12,059 bases of DNA from contig JAUVKO010000040.1 of NCBI GenBank assembly GCA_030596225.1, positions 1 to 12,059 of the forward strand, in the 5' to 3' direction. Shown here one piece after another: positions 5,607 through 12,059 of this stretch. The notes under the pieces were generated by a model that saw nothing but the letters and a program-made list of their open reading frames with translations, did no database searches and was not told the DNA's origin. The number at the start of each line of letters is the position of its first letter. Positions within the stretch are counted from its first letter, which is position 1. Origin of the DNA: Fidelibacterota bacterium (GTDB lineage: Bacteria; Fidelibacterota; UBA8477; JABMPR01). The translations under genes and the position numbers were made by a program.

Positions 5607-6623
5607 ATGATCGTTATTATGAAAGTAAATGCCCCTCAAAAGGCAATTGATAGAGTTCAACAAGAAATTGAGAAACTAAGCTACACTCCTCATTTAGTAG
5701 AGGGTGCAACCCGCACTGTTATTGGAGTTCTGGGCAAGAAGCCTTTACGGGGGATGCAACACCTCCAGTCACTTCCTGAAGTGTCAGATGTTCTGGAGAT
5801 AAGCACTCCCTACAAGCTCGCCTCCCGTGAATGGCAACCTAAAGACACCATTGTCAATGTTGGGCCGGCCAGGATAGGTGGCGACACAGTAACAATCATC
5901 GCAGGACCCTGTTCAATAGAATCCTATGAGCAGATCAAAATAGTGGGTGAGGCTGTGAAAGCTTCAGGTGGTCATCTTCTCCGTGGTGGTGCTTTTAAAC
6001 CGCGTACATCGCCTTATGCCTTTCAGGGTTTAGGTGTAGAAGGGCTTAAGATGATAAGTCAAGTTGGAAAAGAGGTTGGGCTGCCCACTGTAGTTGAAGT
6101 TACAGACACGGATGTTCTTGAGGTCACGGCTGAATATACCGATATGCTCCAGATTGGTACCCGGAATATGCAGAATTTCACATTATTAAAAGCCGCAGCT
6201 CGTACAAAAATGCCAATTCTTTTAAAGCGTGGAATGTCAGCCACCATCAAAGAAACGATCCTGGCGGCTGAATACATCCTCAACGAAGGGAACAAACAAG
6301 TGGTGCTCTGTGAACGCGGTATTCGCACCTTTGTTGATCACACACGCAACACACTGGATGTGAGTGCTATCCCGGCATTCCATCGCTTGTCACATCTTCC
6401 CGTTATTGTTGATCCCAGTCATGCTGCCGGCAAGCGACATAAAGTGCTGCCTTTAGCTCTTGCAGGTGTGGCGGCTGGAGCTCAGGGTGTAATGGTTGAA
6501 GTACACCCCAATCCTGAAGTAGCCCTTAGTGATGGTCCGCAGCAGCTTGTTCCGGAAGATTTCCAGGATTTGGTGGAGCGTGTTCGTATTGTAGCAAAGG
6601 CAGTGGGTAAAGGAATCGAATAA
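5607..6623 (+). CDS. aroF: 3-Deoxy-7-phosphoheptulonate (DAHP) synthase
   Basis: This enzyme condenses phosphoenolpyruvate and erythrose 4-phosphate, the first committed step of the shikimate pathway. At 338 residues it matches the type I-beta class of Thermotoga maritima, with an N-terminal ferredoxin-like domain (about 1-70) before the TIM barrel. In that class the N-terminal domain mediates feedback inhibition by Tyr and Phe. Barrel motifs are AGPCSIES (99-106, metal-binding Cys102), RGGAFKPRTSPYAFQG (126-141), LLKRGMSAT (205-213), DPSHAAGKRH (269-278, His272) and MVEVHPNPE with Glu298, then Asp309. No chorismate mutase domain is fused at either end, although such fusions occur in this class. 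AAGGA precedes the ATG by nine bases. The gene follows tyrA-pheA by 58 bases and precedes aroA by 18, consistent with one transcript. Confidence 0.95.
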   Translation: MIVIMKVNAPQKAIDRVQQEIEKLSYTPHLVEGATRTVIGVLGKKPLRGMQHLQSLPEVSDVLEISTPYKLASREWQPKDTIVNVGPARIGGDTVTIIAGPCSIESYEQIKIVGEAVKASGGHLLRGGAFKPRTSPYAFQGLGVEGLKMISQVGKEVGLPTVVEVTDTDVLEVTAEYTDMLQIGTRNMQNFTLLKAAARTKMPILLKRGMSATIKETILAAEYILNEGNKQVVLCERGIRTFVDHTRNTLDVSAIPAFHRLSHLPVIVDPSHAAGKRHKVLPLALAGVAAGAQGVMVEVHPNPEVALSDGPQQLVPEDFQDLVERVRIVAKAVGKGIE

Positions 6624-6641
6624 GCTAAAAAGGATCGCCTT

Positions 6642-7901
6642 ATGGCATTACAGGGTGAAATTACATTACCCGGTGACAAATCCATCAGCCATCGAGCGCT
6701 GATGTTTAGCGCATTGGGGGATGGTGTCAGTCAGCTTGAAAACCTGAATCCTGGTGCAGATGTACAAACCACCCGGGATGCACTGATTAATTGTGGTATC
6801 CAGATTGAAGAGAAGAAAGGCATTGTACATGTACAGGGAGGTGGTTTGAGGCCTTTCAAGCAACCTGATCAGGCATTGAATTGTGGGAATTCAGGTACGA
6901 CAGCCAGACTCATGTTGGGTCTCCTGGCGGCTCACCCCATTCACGTTCACTTCACAGGTGATCGTTCTCTTAGTAAGCGTCCTATGGATAGAATTATTCG
7001 CCCTTTACAACAAATGGGTACGAATATTTCTGCTCGAGAAAGAAAATATTTGCCACTTATGCTAAACGGTCGCGATCTATGGGCATTGGACTATCGTTTA
7101 CCGTTCGCCAGTGCTCAAGTGAAATCAGCGATTTTATTAGCCGGACTGCATGCCAAAGGTGAAACTACGGTTAAATCACCGGTATTTAGTCGCGATCATA
7201 CGGAACAAATGTTAAAAGCCATGGGTGCCAAGGTCAAGATCAAGGGAAGAGCTGTTTCGATAAGCACGTTGACCAAGCCACTTCAGGCTATTACCATGCG
7301 AGTCCCCGGCGATTTTTCTGCTGCAGCCTTTTTTATTACCGCAGCACTATTGGTTCCGGAGTCTGATCTGATTATTCGCAGGGTTGGCATTAATCCGACC
7401 CGGACTGCCTTCTTACAGGTTGTTCAGGAAATGGGTGGAAATGTTACTATCGCTAATCAGGAAGAGCATCTCGGCGAGGCCGTGGCAGATCTGCAGATTC
7501 GTTCTTCTAAGTTAAAAGGAATCCAGATTTACCCTGAACAGATCGCTAATCTTATTGATGAATTACCCCTTATTGCATTGCTGGCTACTCAGGCCAAAGG
7601 TGAAACAGTGGTTAATGGAGCTGAAGAATTAAGGGTCAAAGAATCTGACCGGATAAAGGCCATTGTGACCAATATAAATGCCTGGGGAGGAAAAATATTC
7701 GAGCGTCATGATGGTTTTAGCATTGAAGGTCCATCGCGACTTAAAGGGGGCAAGGTGATCACGTTTGACGATCACCGGATTGCCATGACCATGGGTGTTG
7801 CTGGGTTAATTAGTGATACACCAGCTCAACTTGATAATCCGAATTGTGTTGATATATCACATCCGGGATTCTTCCACGAGCTGAGGGCTTTGTCAAACTA
7901 A
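6642..7901 (+). CDS. aroA: 3-Phosphoshikimate 1-carboxyvinyltransferase (EPSP synthase)
   Basis: This 419-residue cytosolic enzyme transfers the enolpyruvyl group of phosphoenolpyruvate to shikimate 3-phosphate. Visible family motifs in order are PGDKSISHRALM (10-21, Lys13), NCGNSGTTARLM (80-91), GDRSLSKRPMDRI (106-118), LPFASAQVKSAILLAG (153-168), SRDHTEQML (183-191), DELPLIALLA (306-315), RVKESDRIKA (331-340) and DDHRIAMTMGVAGL (376-389). All substrate-contact motifs are present, so it should be active. The N-terminus begins only about ten residues before PGDKS, slightly short for the family. The ATG is supported by AAAGGA seven bases upstream. The gene lies 18 bases after aroF and is followed by a large palindromic repeat before aroE. 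Confidence 0.96.
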   Translation: MALQGEITLPGDKSISHRALMFSALGDGVSQLENLNPGADVQTTRDALINCGIQIEEKKGIVHVQGGGLRPFKQPDQALNCGNSGTTARLMLGLLAAHPIHVHFTGDRSLSKRPMDRIIRPLQQMGTNISARERKYLPLMLNGRDLWALDYRLPFASAQVKSAILLAGLHAKGETTVKSPVFSRDHTEQMLKAMGAKVKIKGRAVSISTLTKPLQAITMRVPGDFSAAAFFITAALLVPESDLIIRRVGINPTRTAFLQVVQEMGGNVTIANQEEHLGEAVADLQIRSSKLKGIQIYPEQIANLIDELPLIALLATQAKGETVVNGAEELRVKESDRIKAIVTNINAWGGKIFERHDGFSIEGPSRLKGGKVITFDDHRIAMTMGVAGLISDTPAQLDNPNCVDISHPGFFHELRALSN

Positions 7902-7915
7902 CAACTTATTGATAT

Positions 7916-7982
7916 AGCCTTGCGAAGGTTTTGCTTGTCGCGGCGTAGTTCGAAGAACGTAGACGGAAACCTTCGCAAGGCT
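7916..7982. repeat. Perfect long palindromic repeat between aroA and aroE
   Basis: AGCCTTGCGAAGGTTT (7916-7931) and AAACCTTCGCAAGGCT (7967-7982) are perfect 16-base reverse complements flanking a 35-base centre. The centre itself contains GTTC-GAA-GAAC. No T run follows, so it is not a simple terminator. In RNA it would form a very stable hairpin within the operon. Its structure fits a REP/MITE-like dispersed element. The rest of the 106-base gap carries only the aroE ribosome binding site. Confidence 0.75.
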
Positions 7983-8007
7983 AATGAAAGGCAGTTTGGA
8001 GTAAATA

Positions 8008-8874
8008 GTGAAATTAGCAGTCATTGGTGATCCATTAAGACAAAGTGTTAGTGATTTCATGCACGAATGGATCTATGAGCAATTGGGTCTTGATGGAGAG
8101 TATAAGAAAGTAAAAGTTCCTCCCGACGGTCTTGAGCGTTGGATAGGTCTGCCTTCTGCTAAGAAATTAGATGGATTTAACGTAACCATTCCCCACAAGT
8201 CTACCATCATCCCGTATTTGGATGAGATCAATGATCGTACTGCGCCCATTGGTGCCGTTAATTGTATCCGTCGTCATGAGGGAAAGCTCACTGGCTATAA
8301 CACAGATTGGTATGGCTTTGTCAAGTCATTGGAAGCAGCTGATGTTGATTTGGCCGGGAAAAAGGTGGTTGTTTTAGGCAGTGGTGGTGCAGCTCGGGCC
8401 ATTACCTTTGGTTTGGCTCGGATTGGTGCAGGTTTGACAACGATCATTGCCCGTGATCCGGAACGGGCGAAAATGCTGATCAAAGATATGAAATCTTCAG
8501 CAGAGGGTATGCCTTTAGCCGGCTGTGCCTGGAATGCCAGCGCCGTCGAGCCTATTGAAGATGCTTTCTGTCTGGTGAATTGCACGCCGCTTGGAATGAA
8601 ACCAAAGCAACGGGAAACCCCTTTGGATGGGGATATTCTGGAATCTATTGATGTAGTGGTTGATACCATTTTTAATCCTTTGAACACGCGTCTGCTTTCC
8701 GAAGCCATTTTTTCTGGCTGTCAGACGGTCTCAGGCTTGGATATGTATCTTTATCAAGCCATGGCTTCTGTGGATATCTGGTTTGGACCACAGGACTGGA
8801 ATCAAATAAAATTGAATGAAATGCGCGAGGCAGTTCACAACAAAATTACAGGCTTTAAGCGTAAATTCGAGTGA
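8008..8874 (+). CDS. aroE: Shikimate dehydrogenase
   Basis: This 288-residue protein reduces 3-dehydroshikimate to shikimate, probably with NADPH. Motifs are GDPLRQSVSDFMHE (7-20), NVTIPHK (58-64) with the catalytic Lys64, GYNTDWYGF (97-104) with the catalytic Asp100, the nucleotide-binding GSGGAARA (124-131) and a late NCTPLGM. The N-terminal substrate motif, usually SxSPxMHN, is SVSDFMHE here, with Pro replaced by Asp and Asn by Glu. The GTG start has GGAG six bases upstream. The lengths and motifs match AroE better than the quinate/shikimate paralogue YdiB, and the operon context agrees. It sits between two repeat-containing gaps of 106 and 192 bases. Confidence 0.94.
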   Translation: MKLAVIGDPLRQSVSDFMHEWIYEQLGLDGEYKKVKVPPDGLERWIGLPSAKKLDGFNVTIPHKSTIIPYLDEINDRTAPIGAVNCIRRHEGKLTGYNTDWYGFVKSLEAADVDLAGKKVVVLGSGGAARAITFGLARIGAGLTTIIARDPERAKMLIKDMKSSAEGMPLAGCAWNASAVEPIEDAFCLVNCTPLGMKPKQRETPLDGDILESIDVVVDTIFNPLNTRLLSEAIFSGCQTVSGLDMYLYQAMASVDIWFGPQDWNQIKLNEMREAVHNKITGFKRKFE

Positions 8875-8898
8875 TGGGTATGAATTCTTTTTTAAATC

Positions 8899-8974
8899 GT
8901 CTTTGCGAGGAAGAGACTGACGAAGCAATCTCGAATATGAGATCGCCACGCTCTCGATGTTCGCTCGCGAAGAC
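8899..8974. repeat. TTGCGAGG/GAAGCAATCTC-type palindromic repeat
   Basis: The outer arms GTCTTTGCGAG (8899-8909) and CTCGCGAAGAC (8964-8974) pair with a single G-U-type difference. The inner arms CAATCTC (8926-8932) and GAGATCG (8939-8945) form the tip. The arm sequence resembles the dispersed TTGCGAGGA-GCGACGAAGCAATCTC palindrome found in intergenic DNA of many unrelated bacteria. It occupies most of the gap between aroE and aroC, where I see no gene. Confidence 0.65.
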
Positions 8975-9022
8975 TATAATTATTGAGCTTAAAGGAAGAC
9001 AATCCTTCATTATCCCGAATCC

Positions 9023-9049
9023 GTCACACCGAGCGGAGTCGAGGTGCAA
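9023..9049. repeat. Partial copy of a GTCACACCGAGCGGAGTCGAGGTG-type repeat
   Basis: The sequence resembles another common dispersed palindrome (GTCAC..CGAGCG..GTCGAGGTG). The left arm GTCACACC is intact, but only GGTG of the right arm remains (CACC 9027-9030 with GGTG 9043-9046). The lost right end runs into AAGGAATAAGGAATAAC, which contains the aroC ribosome binding site. The element may have decayed under selection for that site. Confidence 0.5.
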
Positions 9050-9066
9050 GGAATAAGGAATAACAT

Positions 9067-10224
9067 ATGCTCCAAAAACTCAAATTCCTGACTGCCGGAG
9101 AATCTCACGGTAAAGGACTTTCCGGTATTCTGGAAGGTTTCCCGGCTGGAGTAACTATTTCTGAAGCAATGATTGCCCAAGACCTGGCTCGTCGACAAAT
9201 GGGCTATGGCCGCGGGGGGCGCATGAAGATCGAACAAGATCATGCTGAGATCCTGAGTGGCTTACGACATGGCGAAACCCTGGGTTCTCCCATAGCGCTC
9301 TGGATCGAGAATCATGACTGGACCAATTGGAAAGATGGGATCATGTCCCATGAGACACCCAAGGAAGATATTCCAGAAGTTACCCTGCCGCGACCTGGTC
9401 ATGCTGACTTAGCCGGTGTGCAAAAATTTAACTTTTCAGATATTCGCAATGTGTTGGAACGCTCTTCAGCTCGTGAAACCGCCATGAGGGTGGCCCTGGG
9501 GGCTGTTTGTCGTACCTTTCTCAAAGAACTGGGGATTGAAATTGCCAGTCACGTCATCCAGATTGGTCCTGAAAAAGCCCCTGCCATATCGGTTTCTGAT
9601 CTTTCTGAATTGAATCAACAAGCTGATCGCTCTCCAGTTCGCTGTCTGGATGAAAAAACTGAACGAAATATGATCTCTTATATCGACACCACCCGCAGTG
9701 AAGGTGACTCGGTCGGTGGAGTATTTGAAGTTTTGGCATCGGGACTTCCTGTTGGATTGGGATCCTATACTCATTGGGATCGCAAGCTGGATGCAAAAGT
9801 GGTTGCTGCCATGATGTCCATTAATGCTATGAAATCAGTGAGCATTGGTGATGGTTTGGATGTTGCTAAAGTACCGGGATCAAAAGCTCACGATGAAATT
9901 ATCAAGGAGGGTGAAACCCTCCGACGTGCCAGTAATCATGCCGGGGGCATTGAAGGTGGTATGACCAATGGTGAACTGATTCGCGTGCAGGTTAGCATGA
10001 AACCCATTCCAACTTTGGCTCGTCCTTTACGTTCAGTAGACATTAAAACTAGTGAACCTGGCGTTGCCCATAAAGAGCGAACGGATGCTTGTGCTGTACC
10101 AGCAGCCTCGGTTATCGGAGAGGCTATGCTGGCTCTGGTTTTAGCAGATGCCATTCTGGAGAAATTCGGGGGAGACTCTCTGAGTCAGGTCAAGGCACAT
10201 ATATTGGCTTCAGGAGTGAAATAG
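9067..10224 (+). CDS. aroC: Chorismate synthase
   Basis: This 385-residue protein performs the last common step, converting EPSP to chorismate with reduced FMN. Motifs are TAGESHGKGLSGILEGFPAG (9-28, His14), RRQMGYGRGGRMKIEQD (42-58), RPGHADLAG (109-117, His112), RNVLERSSARETAMRVALGA (127-146), IDTTRSEGDSVGG in the middle and THWDRKLDAKVVAAMMSINA further on. Both catalytic histidines and the arginine-rich flavin-binding segments are present, and the length is within the usual range. The ATG is preceded by AAGGA at suitable spacing. The last base of its TAG stop is the first base of the aroK GTG start, so the two genes are probably translationally coupled. Confidence 0.97.
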   Translation: MLQKLKFLTAGESHGKGLSGILEGFPAGVTISEAMIAQDLARRQMGYGRGGRMKIEQDHAEILSGLRHGETLGSPIALWIENHDWTNWKDGIMSHETPKEDIPEVTLPRPGHADLAGVQKFNFSDIRNVLERSSARETAMRVALGAVCRTFLKELGIEIASHVIQIGPEKAPAISVSDLSELNQQADRSPVRCLDEKTERNMISYIDTTRSEGDSVGGVFEVLASGLPVGLGSYTHWDRKLDAKVVAAMMSINAMKSVSIGDGLDVAKVPGSKAHDEIIKEGETLRRASNHAGGIEGGMTNGELIRVQVSMKPIPTLARPLRSVDIKTSEPGVAHKERTDACAVPAASVIGEAMLALVLADAILEKFGGDSLSQVKAHILASGVK

Positions 10225-10757
10225 TGAAACTTCATGCCGGCGTCAACATGGTTTACTTAATTGGCTTGATGGGAGCCGGGAAAAGTACAGTAGGAAAGAT
10301 TTTGGCCAGAGTCCTGAAGTGGGAATTTATAGATCTTGACCACAAGATCGAAGTCCTGACCGGCAAGGATATCCCCAAAATCTTTGATGAAGAAGGAGAA
10401 GAGGGCTTTCGTAACCATGAAACAAAGGTTCTGAAAGAAACAGCTGGTCTGAACAAAAAAATCATCGCTTGTGGAGGTGGAATCGTTACCCGGCCAGATA
10501 ATATTGAATTTCTGACAAGTGAAATTGTTGTATGGCTGAATCTTACCCCGGCAGAAGCTGCTGCCCGTTTGGGGTATTCCCCAGATCGTCCCCTACTCAG
10601 CGGGTGCAAGGATACTCTGGTTGAGTTAAATGAGATTCTCACAGAACGACGGGAAGCTTATGCAAAAACAGCCGAGATCCATATCGATAGCGGAGACCAG
10701 TCACCGGAAATTATCACAGGCAACATTATGATCGCCTTGGAGCGACAGCGTGTCTGA
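10224..10757 (+). CDS. aroK: Shikimate kinase
   Basis: This 177-residue P-loop kinase phosphorylates the 3-hydroxyl of shikimate using ATP. The Walker A motif is GLMGAGKST (14-22). The shikimate-binding residues are Asp37/Asp39 (FIDLDHKIE), Arg63 (GFRNHE) and the ACGGGIVT loop (82-89). The lid arginine is Arg122 in DRPLL. The open frame extends further upstream inside aroC, but I choose GTG at 10224 because AGGAG (10212-10216) is correctly spaced, it abuts the aroC stop as TAGTG, and the protein then has the normal family length. An ATG at 10248 is possible but has no ribosome binding site. The 3' end overlaps aroB by eight bases. Confidence 0.95.
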   Translation: MKLHAGVNMVYLIGLMGAGKSTVGKILARVLKWEFIDLDHKIEVLTGKDIPKIFDEEGEEGFRNHETKVLKETAGLNKKIIACGGGIVTRPDNIEFLTSEIVVWLNLTPAEAAARLGYSPDRPLLSGCKDTLVELNEILTERREAYAKTAEIHIDSGDQSPEIITGNIMIALERQRV

Positions 10758-11865
10758 TATCTCCCGCCAAAAGATCAAACATCAAACAGGTCAATATGAG
10801 CTGCTGGTTGGACAGGGGTTGTTAGCTGATATTGCTAAATATCTGGATAGTATTGGTGCCACCGGACCTATTGGTATCATCACCAATAACACAGTTAATG
10901 AACTCTACGGAGCAACTTTACGCGATAGTTTGAAAGCGGCAGGTCTTGTGACCCGCACAATTCTAATCCCTGACGGTGAAGCATATAAAACTCTGGCTTC
11001 AGCGGAGCAGGTTATTTCGGCACTTATAGCCCAGGGAATGGAACGCAGCGGGACCATCATTACTCTGGGTGGGGGAGTGACTACAGACCTGGGTGGTTTT
11101 GTAGCTAGCATTCTGTTTCGCGGGGTTAAACTGGTTCATATTCCTACAACCCTATTGGCTATGGTAGATGCGGCAGTAGGGGGGAAAACCGGAGTGAATC
11201 ACAGCAGCGGAAAAAATCTCATTGGTAGTTTTTATCAACCTGATCTGGTGCTCATGGATATCGATACATTGAGCAGTCTTGACCTGCGGGACCGCATTTC
11301 CGGATATGCTGAAATGTTTAAAATGGGAGCGATCCGAGATAAAGAATATTTGCAATTCCTCTTTTCCAATATGGATGAGTTACTCAACTCAAAACCTGGT
11401 GACAAACTGGTTAAAGGTATTTCTCGTAGTTGTGCATTGAAGGCGCAGATAGTTGAAGCCGACGAAAAAGAAGCAGACCTGCGTCGCATCCTGAATTTTG
11501 GCCACACACTGGGGCATGCCCTTGAAACAACTCTAGGCTATGGTGAAATACGTCATGGCGAGGCCGTGATCCTGGGAATGTATGGTGCCGGTTGGCTCTC
11601 GAATCAGGTGGGGCAGTTATCAAATGAGGAATGGGAAAAACTGGCTGATATGCTGGGAAAGATTCCGCTGCAACTGTCTTTGGAAACTGTAGATCCTGTT
11701 GCCATCGAACAAGCAACCCGCTTGGACAAAAAAGTGGCTAACTCCCAATTGCATTTTGTCTTGTTGAAAAAAATAGGTGAAGCTCATATACAAGCCGGAA
11801 TTCCAGTGTTGATGATAAAATTGGCCGTAGAGACCCTTAAAAATGTATGGAAGGACAATACATGA
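10750..11865 (+). CDS. aroB: 3-Dehydroquinate synthase
   Basis: This 371-residue NAD- and zinc-dependent enzyme cyclises DAHP to 3-dehydroquinate. Motifs are DGEAYKTL (75-82), TLGGGVTTDLGGFVAS (105-120), HIPTTLLAMVDAAVGGKTGVN (130-150), GSFYQPDLVLMD (159-170), SGYAEMFKMG (184-193, Glu188), RILNFGHTLGHALE (246-259, His252) and RHGEAVILGM (268-277, His269). Glu188, His252 and His269 correspond to the zinc ligands of the family. The GTG start lies inside the end of aroK, with GGAG (10739-10742) seven bases upstream. The stop overlaps the next gene as ATGA. It is the last recognised shikimate gene in the operon. Confidence 0.97.
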   Translation: MSDISRQKIKHQTGQYELLVGQGLLADIAKYLDSIGATGPIGIITNNTVNELYGATLRDSLKAAGLVTRTILIPDGEAYKTLASAEQVISALIAQGMERSGTIITLGGGVTTDLGGFVASILFRGVKLVHIPTTLLAMVDAAVGGKTGVNHSSGKNLIGSFYQPDLVLMDIDTLSSLDLRDRISGYAEMFKMGAIRDKEYLQFLFSNMDELLNSKPGDKLVKGISRSCALKAQIVEADEKEADLRRILNFGHTLGHALETTLGYGEIRHGEAVILGMYGAGWLSNQVGQLSNEEWEKLADMLGKIPLQLSLETVDPVAIEQATRLDKKVANSQLHFVLLKKIGEAHIQAGIPVLMIKLAVETLKNVWKDNT

Positions 11866-12059
11866 TCCTTGATTCTAATGCTTTTATGCATGCCTTTGTC
11901 ACCTTGCTGGTAATTATGGATCCTTTTGGCGGTTTGCCGGTATTCATGACCCTGACTAAGGACTATTCGGAGGAACGAGCAAAGCGCAGTGCTCATCGAG
12001 CTGCTCGTGTCTCTCTCATTCTGTTAACCATCTTTGTTTTTATTGGTGAGGGTGTTTTG
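11862..12059 (+). CDS. MarC-family integral membrane protein, 5' part
   Basis: The frame is open from ATG 11862 to the window edge and gives 66 residues. It begins MILDSNAFMHAFVTLLVIMD, followed by PFGGLPVFMTLTKDYSEERA. A hydrophobic segment (about 9-19) leads into DPFGGLPVF (20-28), the signature of the MarC/UPF0056 family, then a polar loop with RAKRSAHRAAR and a second hydrophobic segment from about residue 50. Full family members have six predicted membrane helices, so roughly two thirds of the gene is missing. The start overlaps the aroB stop as ATGA and AAGGA precedes it, which implies cotranscription and coupling with aroB. The function of the family is unclear; the name derives from a multiple-antibiotic-resistance locus in which the role of MarC was not confirmed. 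Confidence 0.85.
   Translation, partial: MILDSNAFMHAFVTLLVIMDPFGGLPVFMTLTKDYSEERAKRSAHRAARVSLILLTIFVFIGEGVL

Noticed and set aside
8295..8708. 137-residue minus-strand open frame within aroE
   Set aside because: It is a shadow of the well-supported aroE gene and has no recognisable domain.
8871..9056. Short open frame in the aroE-aroC gap
   Set aside because: It is composed almost entirely of two palindromic repeat elements.
10089..10223. N-terminal extension of shikimate kinase into aroC
   Set aside because: The extension is the shadow of aroC in another frame. The GTG at 10224 has a good ribosome binding site and gives the normal family length.

Overview
The window looks like chromosomal DNA from a bacterium of the FCB superphylum or a neighbouring candidate phylum. 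Three things suggest this: the remnant of a FlgD-like/type IX-style C-terminal sorting domain, a secreted 3D-domain protein of a kind common in that group, and abundant short palindromic intergenic repeats. It does not look like a typical Bacteroidota genome. Most gene starts have good AGGA/GGAG ribosome binding sites, the visible promoters are sigma70-like, and TTG and GTG starts are frequent. A Neomarinimicrobiota-like lineage would fit, but that is an inference from style and no marker gene is present.

Layout. Positions 1-350 hold no convincing gene, only a palindromic repeat. A small secreted 3D-domain (double-psi beta-barrel) protein follows (464-1009 +), with its own promoter and terminator. 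Convergent to it is a three-gene minus-strand operon encoding the AmmeMemoRadiSam system (amrB 3618-2812, amrA 2815-2234, amrS 2127-1066). Between this operon and the next block lies a truncated sorting-domain remnant (about 3662-3898 +).

From about 3940 to the right edge the window is a plus-strand aromatic amino acid operon: a prephenate dehydrogenase/dehydratase fusion, DAHP synthase, EPSP synthase, shikimate dehydrogenase, chorismate synthase, shikimate kinase, 3-dehydroquinate synthase, then the start of a MarC-family membrane protein. Six of the seven shikimate-pathway steps plus both prephenate-consuming steps are encoded. 3-Dehydroquinate dehydratase and chorismate mutase are not visible.

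The most interesting element is the leader at 3940-4080, which is not in any long open reading frame. It has a promoter-like sequence, a 14-codon peptide MKQNYSYYFFIQSG with five Tyr/Phe codons, a stop codon embedded in an antiterminator strand, and an overlapping intrinsic terminator with a run of eight T. This is the architecture of ribosome-mediated transcription attenuation. It would couple Tyr/Phe supply to expression of the whole operon, whose first gene makes the direct precursors of Tyr and Phe. It fits with the lack of an ACT domain on the dehydratase, leaving the attenuator and the N-terminal domain of DAHP synthase as the visible candidate feedback points.

Palindromic repeats of several families sit in nearly every gap wide enough to hold them (158-200, 2198-2219, 4081-4135, 7916-7982, 8899-8974, 9023-9049), including inside the aro operon.
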